Shown piece by piece: positions 10,880 through 18,978 of a stretch of 32,978 bases of DNA. How positions within the stretch are numbered: position 1 is the stretch's first letter; each line of letters begins with the position of its first letter. The DNA is taken from positions 1 to 32,978 of the forward strand of contig JAAUOM010000043.1 in assembly GCA_012034865.1 (NCBI GenBank), read 5' to 3'. The notes below the pieces were generated by a model. The model was not told the origin of the DNA. It did no database searches and saw nothing but the letters and a program-made list of their open reading frames with translations. The position numbers and the translations under genes were made by a program. The DNA comes from Acaryochloris sp. CRU_2_0. Its GTDB lineage: Bacteria; Cyanobacteriota; Cyanobacteriia; Thermosynechococcales; Thermosynechococcaceae.

Positions 10880-11634
10880 CGAATGTCCTCATAAAAACGC
10901 TTAAGCCAAGGGGCGGGGATACCCATTGCCCATAGCCAGCCTATTCCATAGTAAATGGCCGTCGCTTTCAGGGATCCCCATCGCGCCAGACGGCGATCTG
11001 AAGATTGGACAACGCGATTGACCAATCGGATTCTGCCATAGTGGATCATTCTCAAACACAGGTCAGCATCTTCCATAATCGGCAGGTGGATGTCAAAGCC
11101 CCCGCAATTCCAGAAAGCTTGACGTTGACAAAAAATGGCCTGATCCCCAAACAGGACTCTCAACCCTTTACAGAAAAATAAATGGGGTCGGCAGAAAAGG
11201 GCTGCTAAATAGGTTTTGAGGTAATTTTGATCAGAAATTCCCCAGCGAGTCGTTTGCGCCCCACCCATGAGGGAAATAAAGCCACCACAAATGACGTGGG
11301 GTTGGGCGAGGGTAGCAGTGACTACAGCAACGAAGTCATCAGGGACTAAAGTATCTGCATGGAGGAAACAGAGGATATCTCCCATGGCGATCGCAGCCCC
11401 TTGGTTCATTTGCAGGGCTCGTCCACAGTTTACCAGGGTCATCACAGTCATGGGAGTGGACGGGGACTCAGATGCGGCATATTGTTGGGCGATATCCACT
11501 GTGGCATCTGTACTGCCGCCATCGACTAGGAGAATTTCCTGGGCTGGGGGATCTAGGATCGACAAATGTTTGAGGGTGCGCTGGATTACCGTTGCTTCAT
11601 TCAACATTGGCACAATGATCGATACTTGAGGCAT
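10876..11634 (-). CDS. TIGR04283-type family 2 glycosyltransferase
   Basis: A 252-residue GT-A fold glycosyltransferase. It begins [20 protein letters not shown] and has the nucleotide-sugar motif [16 protein letters not shown] (near residue 34) and FLHADTLVP (near residue 90). The acceptor-side block [19 protein letters not shown] lies near residue 178. The small size and the [10 protein letters not shown] motif match the TIGR04283 group, some members of which are linked to arsenosugar synthesis. Without neighbouring arsenic genes that role is not supported here. The C-terminus ([13 protein letters not shown]) is hydrophobic and may touch the membrane. The stop overlaps the metK stop by four bases in convergent orientation. 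Confidence 0.85.
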   Translation of the reverse strand: MPQVSIIVPMLNEATVIQRTLKHLSILDPPAQEILLVDGGSTDATVDIAQQYAASESPSTPMTVMTLVNCGRALQMNQGAAIAMGDILCFLHADTLVPDDFVAVVTATLAQPHVICGGFISLMGGAQTTRWGISDQNYLKTYLAALFCRPHLFFCKGLRVLFGDQAIFCQRQAFWNCGGFDIHLPIMEDADLCLRMIHYGRIRLVNRVVQSSDRRLARWGSLKATAIYYGIGWLWAMGIPAPWLKRFYEDIR

Positions 11635-11974
11635 AGAGACTCAATCAGCAACACAGGGGCTTGTTCAATGAACACTCCTCAGAAAATTGAGGTTTGTTTC
11701 CAGCATAAGCTGCTTTCATCAAGCCTGAGCTGGAATCTGAGACCATTGTCTGCCAAAATTCAGGTGTGTTGCAGATCGGAGATCTCGATTGCATGTCAAA
11801 TTCAAGTGATCTTTGTCAATCGACCCTGAAAATGACTAGGTTATGATCTGATTGCCGTTACCCTTGGACAAATACCGTGACTCATGTTGCAATAAGTAAG
11901 GGCTACACTCCAGCATGAAAGAAGGCTGAATCCCTTCGTTACGCTCGGTCAATGGTGCTTCAAATCCTAATTTT
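11635..11974. other. Gap between glycosyltransferase and kinase, no gene seen
   Basis: These 340 bases lie between two divergent genes and must hold both promoters. I see a short perfect palindrome GAGATCTC and a weak CTCA/TGAG hairpin, but no convincing promoter boxes, RNA gene or repeat. The open frames here have no recognisable protein sequence. Confidence 0.5.
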
Positions 11975-13882
11975 ATGACTCAGATTACGTGTCGTTCTTG
12001 TGGGCGCGAAAACTCTTCCCAGTCTCGGTTTTGTCAGTACTGTGGTACCTCCATGCTGCGTCCGCCCATAGAGTCTTCAGTGAACTCTGAGACATCACCC
12101 TTGGGCAATGCTGAGGCTACCCCCTCTGCGGGTGAACAGGAAGAGACGGATAATGTCTACGTGCCCTTACCTCCTGGGACGCGATTGCGCGATCGCTACG
12201 TTATTCAGCAACAACTCGGCCAAGGGGGGTTTGGTCGTACCTATCGAGCCGAGGATACTGGACGCTTTAATGAAATTATCGTTCTCAAAGAACTCACCCC
12301 CAGTGTACAAGGCACCTATGCCTTAAAAAAAGCAGAAGAACTATTTCAACGAGAAGCCGCGACACTTCATCGCCTAGAACATCCACAAATTCCTAGATTC
12401 TGGGAGATTTTTACAGCTCAAAAGCGTTTGTTCCTGGTTGAAGACTTTGCCGCGGGGCTGACCTATCAACAAGTGCTAGAAGGTTATCAGCAAGAAGGCC
12501 GCACCTTTAATGAGATGGAGGTGACCCAACTTTTCCGTGATCTGCTACCGGTGTTAAGTTATCTGCATGGTCAAGGGGTTATTCATCGGGATATTTCTCC
12601 CGATAATATTATTCTGCGTCATAAGGATGGGTTACCTATCCTCATCGATCTCGGTGGCGTGAAGCAGGTGGCGATGGATGTGGCGACGGAAGTAGCCCAT
12701 CAGCATCGTTCTGCTGGAGCCTCTACAGGGGGAACCCGCTTGGGCAAGATTGGCTATGCCCCCGATGAGCAAATGCGCCTGGGCTTAGTAGCCCCCCATA
12801 GCGATTTATATGCCTTAGCCGTTACTGCCCTTGTCCTGATGACGGGACAGCCTCCCCAGCAACTTCAAGATCCACAATCCCTGGAATGGCTGTGGCAGCA
12901 ACAACTCAGCTTGAGTCCAAACTTTGCCAACGTCCTCAATAAGATGTTGGCTCCCCGACCAGTGGATCGATACCAATCGGCAACAGAGGTTATCCAGGCT
13001 CTCAATACTCAAATTGAGCCGCCCCCTACCCAAATCATGCAGCCGCCGCCCATCTCAGGGATGCCACCAACCCTGCTGCCGACCGTTACCCCTGTGGCCA
13101 CACCATCAGCTGGTTTCCCACCCCCATCTTCGACTACCCCAGTACCGCAATTGGCTAGTTTCGGTGACGATCAACGCAAAAGCAATGTCAAATTGTGGGC
13201 TATTGCGGGCGGACTGTCGGTGGCGATCATGGGTGTACTTGCCTTCTTTGGTTACATTGGTAGTAATCAGGGGGTTGATCCCGTTGTTTCGACGCTAGAG
13301 TCTGGTTCGCCCACGATCTCTGAATCCCCAGACCCATCCCCTAGTCCTAGTCCATCTCCTACATCAACACCTAGCGAACCTCGTCAATTTCAATCTGTTG
13401 AAATTGGAGAATTACAAGCTTACTCCCATAAATCCAGCGTTTTCTCTTTACTGGTGCCTGACAATTGGACGAGTAAGGACAACAGCAAAACGGGTGAAGT
13501 CATTGTCCTCTGGACGGATCCCACTCGTAATGGGGGGCTAGTGGCTGACATCTTTGATGTCAATTATGATCCGACTCAACAGGAACTCACCAAACTCTTA
13601 CAAGATTTCCTGAAAAACTCCTTTGAGAAGGAACCCGATTTCTTTTTGCGCGACCCCAAACCACAAAAGGATGGTAGTATCTTGCTGATTTGGGGATATA
13701 CCGCCAAAGCGACGGGCAATGTTGATGTTAAATTGCTGGGCAATAGCTTTATTGAACGAAAAGGTCGGCGAATAGCCATTTTGAGCTTTATCGTCCCAGA
13801 TCAGCAATTCAGTGAACTGGAAAAGCCCCTCAATCGCATTATCAACAATTACAAAATTAATACGACCGCAAAAATACCTTAA
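11975..13882 (+). CDS. Membrane Ser/Thr protein kinase with zinc ribbon and extracytoplasmic domain
   Basis: A 635-residue Hanks-type kinase. The N-terminal zinc ribbon has CxxC pairs at C6/C9 and C20/C23. The kinase domain (about 75-345) has the Gly loop GQGGFGRTY (82-90), ATP-binding Lys105 (IIVLKELTP), the catalytic loop HRDISPDN (204-211) and the metal-binding DLG at 225-227. Two features depart from the norm: Ser208 replaces the usual Lys of HRDxK, and DLG replaces DFG. A Pro-rich linker (350-400) leads to one membrane helix (about 406-428). A Ser/Pro repeat and an outside domain of about 170 residues follow, perhaps PsbP-like (VFSLLVPDNWTSKD near the start). It probably senses something outside the membrane and signals inside. 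Activity is plausible since the catalytic Asp206 and Lys105 are kept. The target is unknown, and downstream there is only relic DNA. Confidence 0.88.
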   Translation: MTQITCRSCGRENSSQSRFCQYCGTSMLRPPIESSVNSETSPLGNAEATPSAGEQEETDNVYVPLPPGTRLRDRYVIQQQLGQGGFGRTYRAEDTGRFNEIIVLKELTPSVQGTYALKKAEELFQREAATLHRLEHPQIPRFWEIFTAQKRLFLVEDFAAGLTYQQVLEGYQQEGRTFNEMEVTQLFRDLLPVLSYLHGQGVIHRDISPDNIILRHKDGLPILIDLGGVKQVAMDVATEVAHQHRSAGASTGGTRLGKIGYAPDEQMRLGLVAPHSDLYALAVTALVLMTGQPPQQLQDPQSLEWLWQQQLSLSPNFANVLNKMLAPRPVDRYQSATEVIQALNTQIEPPPTQIMQPPPISGMPPTLLPTVTPVATPSAGFPPPSSTTPVPQLASFGDDQRKSNVKLWAIAGGLSVAIMGVLAFFGYIGSNQGVDPVVSTLESGSPTISESPDPSPSPSPSPTSTPSEPRQFQSVEIGELQAYSHKSSVFSLLVPDNWTSKDNSKTGEVIVLWTDPTRNGGLVADIFDVNYDPTQQELTKLLQDFLKNSFEKEPDFFLRDPKPQKDGSILLIWGYTAKATGNVDVKLLGNSFIERKGRRIAILSFIVPDQQFSELEKPLNRIINNYKINTTAKIP

Positions 13883-13889
13883 AGGCAAG

Positions 13890-14120
13890 GAGCGAAAAGG
13901 TACTCGGGTGAACGCCTGAGATTGGCATCCTCCTCCACAGCGCCGCCTTTCTCACTAACGAACGGGTGAGTTACGAGTCGCGGAACGCCTAATCGTATAC
14001 GAAAAACCTGATTAAAAAAAGACCAAAGGTACCCTCAAACGGCAGTGCTTATTCCATTTAGCTGAACCATCAGAAGCCCCGCGCTCTACCTGTACCCAGG
14101 TGAGCGTCGTGTGGATGAGC
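13890..14120 (+). ncRNA. Candidate IS200/IS605 right end / omega-RNA-like relic
   Basis: The stretch is GC-rich and full of small stems: CTCGGG/CCTGAG near 13911-13928 and CTCAC/GTGAG near 13952-13972. It ends in AACCATCAGAAGCCCCGCGC followed by a hairpin: CGCTC (14082-14086) and ACCT (14088-14091) pair with AGGT (14098-14101) and GAGCG (14102-14106), with one bulged T. The phrase CAGAAGCCCCGCGC before a terminal hairpin is, from memory, typical of the right end of cyanobacterial IS200/IS605 elements, where TnpB's guide RNA scaffold lies. No tnpB or tnpA is present. This is an inference from pattern memory and needs a covariance-model or BLAST check. Confidence 0.4.
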
Positions 14121-14159
14121 GAACAAACAAATTCCTTGCTTTTCCCGATGTTGTCATCT

Positions 14160-14370
14160 AACCCACATTCCGCTCTTCTGGAAGGCAAAAAATAATTAGT
14201 ACGAATGAATGACGATCCTAGCGATCAACGTTCACTTGATTCTCAATCATTTCATCTTATTGAGAATATGGATTGATTATCTCAAAATAGCTAAATCGCC
14301 AAGAGTATTGCTACCAAAGGGTTCTGATCTTAATTATTTTTTGGCTCCTCGAAACAGCGGAATGTGGGTT
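14160..14370. mobile_element. Inverted-repeat element of about 210 bp (MITE-like)
   Basis: The left arm (14160-14198) begins AACCCACATTCCGCT and ends AAAAAATAATTA. The right arm (14331-14370) is its reverse complement: both the outer 15 and the inner 12 bases match exactly, with a diverged stretch of about 12 bases between. The interior of about 130 bases is AT-rich and encodes nothing recognisable. This is the structure of a non-autonomous transposon. A clear target duplication is not visible; TCT occurs on both sides. The parent family is unknown. Confidence 0.65.
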
Positions 14371-14391
14371 TCTACAAAATTTTTTACCTCT

Positions 14392-14443
14392 GTAGGGGCA
14401 AACGACTCTTCGTCCCTAGGTTGAAATGCCCGTTTGCCCCTAC
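14392..14443. repeat. Palindromic repeat, GTAGGGGCAAACG type
   Basis: GTAGGGGCAAACG (14392-14404) is repeated as its exact reverse complement at 14431-14443, around a 26-base centre. A related but shorter palindrome lies at 31025-31050. Such GTAGGGGC palindromes are scattered through many cyanobacterial genomes. Confidence 0.7.
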
Positions 14444-14468
14444 GGTCATTGAATACGGCGTTTCCATG

Positions 14469-14497
14469 AAAAAAAGCCCAAGCGCAAGCGCCTGAGC
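14469..14497 (-). terminator. Intrinsic terminator of the COP23 gene
   Basis: On the minus strand GCTCAGGCGC pairs with GCGCTTGGGC (two G-T pairs) as a tight GC-rich hairpin, followed by seven T. It lies 25 bases beyond the stop of the COP23 gene, in the right orientation. Confidence 0.75.
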
Positions 14498-14521
14498 CTA
14501 TGGGGGATCTTGAGTGGGGAG

Positions 14522-15418
14522 CTACCGAAATTGGTCAGGCTGGAGTTTTAAGCCTTTTTCTTGCCTATTAAACCCTCTATTCCGTTGCTTGCTGATGGGA
14601 ACACCACGATTGAAGGCTTGGCCTGTCCCGCCATCGGCTGGATCTAAGTGAGGTCTAAGATTCATGCCAGCCCGGAATTGAGTACCGCTGATCGGTTGGC
14701 TGCGCTTGCCGAAGATAGACTTGCCCAAGTTGACGATTTGACCTAGGGAGTCGTTACTGTTGCTGCCAGCGAAGGTATTGACGCCTTGGGTGGTCTCACC
14801 GCTGTTGGCAATGGTGAGATTTTCAAAGACGGCATTGCGGGTATCGGTAGGATCTTGCCCGGAGGGGACAGTAAAGACAATTCGGCAACGAGAATCGGCT
14901 TCGGAAGTAGCACAGACAGTGTTATAGCCATTTTCTGTACCAGTTTGCAGTTCGAGAAGCCCATCGGGGCGATAGTCCTCTAGTCGTCGGGCGATTTCTT
15001 GACAACGGAGTTCGGGAGTCCAGCCCCCTCCCATTTCTGCGGGAATAGCCCAAGGAAAAGCTTCATTGGGGCGGCTTTCAGGGTTGTACATGACGGTATA
15101 CTGACCGCCTGTATATTGACAGAAAAATCGGGTACTAGAGCTGATCTCAGGGTTATCACGATCGCGGGCGTCTGCATCGGGGTCGGTGCGATCACGAACA
15201 TCGGGGTCAGTATCTGGATCGATTCGATCGTCCACATCGGGGTCAGTCCGATCTCGCCTATCCGGGTCCACCTCTGGGATATCTTCATCAGGAATCGTTT
15301 GGGCGAAACTGGCCGTTTGCCAGGAACCAAAGAGTGCGATCGCAACTATCAATCCTGAGTGAGCAGCTATGCGCATTGCCCTGCGAAAAACCTGTTGATT
15401 AACCTTCAAAATCGCCAT
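14522..15418 (-). CDS. Secreted COP23-domain protein with Asp-rich repeat
   Basis: This 298-residue exported protein carries a COP23-type domain, named after a circadian oscillating 23-kDa membrane protein of cyanobacteria. The start is ATG 15418 (MAILKVNQQ): GAGG lies nine bases upstream, whereas the longest frame opens with a TTG overlapping that site. A signal peptide follows (basic VFRRAMRIA, hydrophobic LIVAIALFG, cleavage near SFA-Q). Next comes an acidic repeat of DPDxxDRxDPD units. The domain proper starts at FFCQYTGGQYTVMY and includes WTPELRCQEIARRLEDY, with Cys residues that could form disulfides. The C-terminal tail is basic and low in complexity. The function of the family is unknown. 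It is probably monocistronic, with a strong terminator. Confidence 0.85.
   Translation of the reverse strand: MAILKVNQQVFRRAMRIAAHSGLIVAIALFGSWQTASFAQTIPDEDIPEVDPDRRDRTDPDVDDRIDPDTDPDVRDRTDPDADARDRDNPEISSSTRFFCQYTGGQYTVMYNPESRPNEAFPWAIPAEMGGGWTPELRCQEIARRLEDYRPDGLLELQTGTENGYNTVCATSEADSRCRIVFTVPSGQDPTDTRNAVFENLTIANSGETTQGVNTFAGSNSNDSLGQIVNLGKSIFGKRSQPISGTQFRAGMNLRPHLDPADGGTGQAFNRGVPISKQRNRGFNRQEKGLKLQPDQFR
15175..15270. repeat. Degenerate in-gene repeat coding the Asp/Arg/Pro stretch
   Basis: The unit CATCGGGGTC recurs at 15175, 15199 and 15235, with a decayed fourth copy (TCCGGGTC) near 15261, spaced 24-36 bases apart and joined by CGATC-rich links. On the minus strand it encodes the DPDxxDR repeats of the COP23 protein. 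The unequal spacing suggests slippage or unequal exchange. Confidence 0.65.
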
Positions 15419-15636
15419 GCCGAGTGACCTCAAACTTCACTTAAAATGGGGACGGACTGCCCCTCCCACTGAAACCGAGCGCGAACCCATGTGGGGGGTC
15501 TAAGTCAATAAAGAATGACGTGAATTTAGTTGTATTTGTATCGTAATCGTAATTTCTGTTGAATCTATTCCAGATTTCAGTTAAGACCGCAAGGGAAGCG
15601 CATTGTTCCAAACAACCCTATAAAATGTCACAAAAC

Positions 15637-15665
15637 TTTATTAGTGTTTATGATTAGCGTATACT
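15637..15665 (+). promoter_or_regulatory. Likely crtR promoter
   Basis: TATACT at 15660-15665 is a good -10 box, with a weaker TTTATT/TTATTA stretch about 16-17 bases upstream as -35. It is 40 bases from the crtR start. This is pattern evidence only. Confidence 0.4.
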
Positions 15666-15704
15666 ACCTGAGAAATATCGTAGCGGAGCAAGGATAGCCC
15701 ATAC

Positions 15705-16670
15705 ATGACAGCAGACGTCCAGCCTAAGACGGTTCCCTATCATTTTCTCGGCCCTCCTGGGACGTTCAACCCTACACTGTTGCTGTTTTTCGGCGGTCTA
15801 ACCCTATTGATAGGCTCCACCTATGCTCACTATGCTTTATCGTTTCCAGCTTGGTGCTCTTTTGTAGCCAACACCTTAGCCCTGCACTTTGCGGGTACCG
15901 TCATTCATGATGCCTGTCATGGGGTTGCCCATCGTCATCGCGTTGTCAATGCAGCCTTAGGGCATGGGAGTGCGTTGATGTTAGGGTTTGCCTTTCCCGT
16001 GTTCACGCGCGTGCATCTCCAACACCATGCGGCGGTCAACGATCCCAAGGATGATCCTGACCACTATGTCTCGACAGGTGGCCCATTGTGGTTGATTGCC
16101 CCTCGGTTCTTTTACCACGAAGTCTTTTTCTTTCGGCGTCAACTCTGGCGCAAGTGGGAACTGCTGGAATGGTTTTTAAGCCGGGTCTACCTGGTGACAC
16201 TCATTGTCTGTGCTTGCAAGTTTGGGTTTATTCACTACGTTTTAAATTTTTGGTTTGTCCCCGCATTGATTGTGGGCACGACCTTAGGATTCTTTTTTGA
16301 CTATTTTCCCCATCGCCCCTTTCATGAGCGCAACCGATGGCGCAATGCTAGAGTCTATGCCAATCCAGTTTTGAATATCTTAATTTTGGGGCAAAACTAC
16401 CATCTCATTCACCATTTATGGCCCTCTATCCCTTGGTATAAATGTGAACCTGCTCACCATGCAGTCAAACCCCTCCTAGATGCTAAGAATTGCCATCAGC
16501 GCATCGGTATCTTTCAAAGAAAAGGCTTTTTGGGTTTCATTTACGATTTCTTCTTAGGGGTCCGTTTTGAGCATGAAGCCTACCCTGCCGCTTTACCCGC
16601 ACCGCTTGTTCACAGTGCCGCTGTCAGTGTGACGGAAGAGAAGGAATTGCAACTGGTTGAATCAGCTTAG
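15705..16670 (+). CDS. crtR: Beta-carotene hydroxylase, cyanobacterial CrtR type
   Basis: CrtR is a membrane di-iron hydroxylase that adds 3-hydroxyl groups to beta-ionone rings, giving zeaxanthin and, in some species, myxol-type carotenoids. The 321 residues contain the His clusters of the fatty-acid-desaturase fold: HDACHG (near residue 68), RVHLQHH (near 102), FPHRPFHERNRWRNARVY (near 205) and GQNYHLIHHLWPSIPWY (near 228). Hydrophobic segments (for example LLLFFGGLTLLIGSTYAHY, and VTLIVCACKFGFIHYVL) give a four-helix-like layout. CrtR rather than a lipid desaturase is indicated by FPHRPF and HHLWPSIPWY. The start ATG 15705 follows AAGGA. It stands alone, with a convergent permease downstream. 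Nothing is missing. Confidence 0.93.
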   Translation: MTADVQPKTVPYHFLGPPGTFNPTLLLFFGGLTLLIGSTYAHYALSFPAWCSFVANTLALHFAGTVIHDACHGVAHRHRVVNAALGHGSALMLGFAFPVFTRVHLQHHAAVNDPKDDPDHYVSTGGPLWLIAPRFFYHEVFFFRRQLWRKWELLEWFLSRVYLVTLIVCACKFGFIHYVLNFWFVPALIVGTTLGFFFDYFPHRPFHERNRWRNARVYANPVLNILILGQNYHLIHHLWPSIPWYKCEPAHHAVKPLLDAKNCHQRIGIFQRKGFLGFIYDFFLGVRFEHEAYPAALPAPLVHSAAVSVTEEKELQLVESA

Positions 16671-16704
16671 TTTCTGAGTCGATCGCCCTTGCATTACCTC
16701 CATT

Positions 16705-17772
16705 TTAAGTGGTTTCAATCGCTGGCTCTAGGTTATCTTCATCATCACTGTTTGGATCTGGATCCATTAAGCTGAGAATCACCCCAGCAATGGGGATAGA
16801 GAGAAATAACCCCACTAAGCCAGCCAATCTAGCCCCCACTAAAAGCGCAAAGAACAGTACGACAGGACTCATGCGTAATGAGTTTTGCATGATCCGAGGC
16901 ATCAAAATATTTTCTTGGATTTGCTGTAGGAAAATACAGGCAAATAAAACGAGAAGAGTCCGCTCTATGCCGTGGGGAACCACAATTAGGGAAATTAAAC
17001 CCACTCCAATCGTGGCACCAATCCCTGGAATCATATTGAACACCCCAGCAATAACCGCCAAAATTAAGGGCACGGGGACACCAATAACCAGAAAAACAAA
17101 AAAACTGGAAATAGCAAAAAATAGCGATAATAAAAGTCGGCTCCAGAAAAAACCCAGAAAATTGCGTTTAACAGCTAAGGTTAAGCGATCGCGTCCGGTT
17201 GTTGACATTCCCTGTAGTAACCATTGCCACAGCCGCCCGCCATCTAAGAGCATAAAGAAACTCACCACCGCAATGATAATCAAGTCTACTAGATTGCCGA
17301 GAATACCCTGAATGACACCGAGGCTGGAGCCAATGCTTTCAATGACTTGATCCCGAAATTTTGCTTCAACCGCACCAAAATCGATTTGAATGTTTCTCTC
17401 TGCCAACAGGGCTTCCATGTGACGACTGAGTTGTTCCATGGCATTCAAAAACTCGGTAATGCTGGCCACTAGGTCTTGTCCTTGAGAGAGAACCGCAAAG
17501 CCGATGGTAAACAGTAAACCAAACAGTAAAATGAGACCACCTAGAAAAACCACGGTTACGGCCACTTCACGGGGCAAAAATCGCCGTAACCATTGCGTAG
17601 GATAATTCAGCAAAAAGGCCAGAATGGCAGCAAAAATAAAAATTAAGAGAATTCCCTGAAAATAGGCAAAGACTTCAAGAGTAGCCCAGCCTGCTCCAAA
17701 AAACAGTAAGAACCGAATTAGCACGAAGTTCGTCAATCGATGCCAAAAGTATGAGCGATGGCGTGCAGGCAT
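16705..17772 (-). CDS. AI-2E family transporter (PerM/UPF0118)
   Basis: A 355-residue inner-membrane protein of the AI-2E exporter family. Paired N-terminal helices (FVLIRFLLFFGAGWATLEVF, then a second segment LIFIFAAILAFLLNYP) are followed by another helix (VAVTVVFLGGLILLFGLLFT). A soluble helical stretch (about 100-160) and five more helices follow, with the hallmark GVFNMIPGIGATIG near residue 245. The C-terminal GLVGLFLSIPIAGVI is typical. Substrates differ within the family: AI-2, Na+/H+ or unknown. Cyanobacterial members are not well characterised, so no substrate is claimed. It faces crtR tail-to-tail and is read away from the SDR gene's 3' side. Confidence 0.9.
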   Translation of the reverse strand: MPARHRSYFWHRLTNFVLIRFLLFFGAGWATLEVFAYFQGILLIFIFAAILAFLLNYPTQWLRRFLPREVAVTVVFLGGLILLFGLLFTIGFAVLSQGQDLVASITEFLNAMEQLSRHMEALLAERNIQIDFGAVEAKFRDQVIESIGSSLGVIQGILGNLVDLIIIAVVSFFMLLDGGRLWQWLLQGMSTTGRDRLTLAVKRNFLGFFWSRLLLSLFFAISSFFVFLVIGVPVPLILAVIAGVFNMIPGIGATIGVGLISLIVVPHGIERTLLVLFACIFLQQIQENILMPRIMQNSLRMSPVVLFFALLVGARLAGLVGLFLSIPIAGVILSLMDPDPNSDDEDNLEPAIETT

Positions 17773-17827
17773 AGAGAAACGGCGACCAAAAAAACCTATG
17801 CCACTATGGTACGGTGGTAGCCTCAGA

Positions 17828-17855
17828 ACTCGATAAAAATATCCCCAAGGATAAT
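17828..17855. terminator. Possible bidirectional terminator after the SDR gene
   Basis: CCCC and GGGG form a short stem with a 12-base AT-rich loop. T runs follow on both strands (TTTTT on the plus side, ATATTTTT on the minus side). It lies directly after the SDR stop. The stem is short, so it may be weak. Confidence 0.35.
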
Positions 17856-18719
17856 TCAGGGGTTTTTACGGTTTTCTGCGGCCTTGATAGCCTGTAATCC
17901 TTCCCGATAGGAAGGGTACAGCAGTTTTATTCCTAATTCCGTCTTGATTTTGAGATTGCTGACCCGACGACATTCTTGCCAAAAGGACTGAGCCATTGCA
18001 CTCATTTGCGCAGAGTCATAGGAAATGGGTGGGGTGGGGTCTATTCCCAGTAAATGCGCTGCTTCTAGAATTAAGGTACTGGGTTCTGAAGGCAGATCAT
18101 CGGCAACGTTGTAAATGGAGCTGGGATGAGGCTGTTGCATCGATTGCCAGAGGGTTTGGACAATGTCGTCAACATGAATGCGGCTGAAGACATGACCCGG
18201 TTTGAGAATATTCTGGGCAGTGCCAGCCCGCAAGCGCTCAAAAATACTGCGACCTGGCCCATAAATGCCAGGTAAGCGGAAAATATGGGTGGGTAAAGCC
18301 GATCGCAAAAACAGATTTTCGGCTTGGACTCGATGGTGCGATCGCACCACCTGGGTTCGTAGGGGACTGGTTTCATCTACCCATGCCCCTTGAGTATCAC
18401 CATAGACTCCTGTAGTGGATAGATAGCCAAACCATTGCAAGGGCAATGTCTCTAAAGTTGGTAACAAATCTTGAAGCACCGGATCTGCCCCTTGAGCATT
18501 GGGCGGGATGGTACTGAGGATATGGGTAACCCCTGCATAGGCATCTGCTGGCGGTAAGATGGACGTCTGCGGGTCATGGGCAAAAACAAAAGTAGGCACT
18601 TTCAGCCCAAGGATCGGTTCTCCCTGACGATTGGTAATGTGAACGGGAATATTTTTGTCGATCAAATGCTGGGCCAAACGTTGCCCCGTATAACCACAGC
18701 CTAAAATTAACAGTTTCAT
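17856..18719 (-). CDS. Atypical SDR / NAD-dependent epimerase-like protein (YeeZ type)
   Basis: The protein has a Rossmann fold with KLLILGCGYTGQRLAQHL at the N-terminus, a GxGxxG variant that binds NAD(P). It also has LSTTGVYGDTQGAWVDE near residue 107, where the Tyr and Ser/Thr of atypical SDRs lie. FRLPGIYGPGRSIFERL and FSRIHVDDIVQTL follow, as in sugar-epimerase-like proteins. The active-site YxxxK is replaced by a less standard arrangement (SHHRVQAEN), as in YeeZ-like proteins, so the reaction is unknown. I prefer the ATG at 18719 (MKLLILG) because it begins right at the first beta-strand; the longer frame from 18752 opens with TTG. It is likely a single gene. Confidence 0.8.
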   Translation of the reverse strand: MKLLILGCGYTGQRLAQHLIDKNIPVHITNRQGEPILGLKVPTFVFAHDPQTSILPPADAYAGVTHILSTIPPNAQGADPVLQDLLPTLETLPLQWFGYLSTTGVYGDTQGAWVDETSPLRTQVVRSHHRVQAENLFLRSALPTHIFRLPGIYGPGRSIFERLRAGTAQNILKPGHVFSRIHVDDIVQTLWQSMQQPHPSSIYNVADDLPSEPSTLILEAAHLLGIDPTPPISYDSAQMSAMAQSFWQECRRVSNLKIKTELGIKLLYPSYREGLQAIKAAENRKNP

Positions 18720-18978
18720 GAAAATCGTGATGCCCTTTAAACTTAAATACAACTCAATACAACGATCTGCCTCTGCAGTTGTATCAGAAAAGTTGGATCA
18801 GGAATAAAGCCTAATCCCTCAAATCTATGGTCTTCAGACCCTCTTTCTGGATGAAGAATCATGACTAGAAACTTTAATTCATCGCCAAATCATCCTTACA
18901 ATCTATAGATTGTTTTGTATTTATATAGAAAATTGGGCAAACTATAAAGTAGGATTTCAACTTGAACTTGCATAAAAG

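Larger units (their letters stand above)
13883..14468. other. Relic-rich gap between kinase and COP23 gene
   Basis: This stretch contains no convincing gene. It holds, in order, a candidate IS200/IS605-type right end, an inverted-repeat element and a short palindrome, each listed separately. A plus-strand frame of 71 codons at 14209-14424 crosses the right arm of the inverted-repeat element and runs into the palindrome, so I do not count it as a gene. Confidence 0.6.

Noticed and set aside
14209..14424. 71-codon plus-strand frame
   Set aside because: It starts inside the 14160-14370 element, crosses its right arm and runs into the palindrome, with no ribosome site or recognisable sequence.
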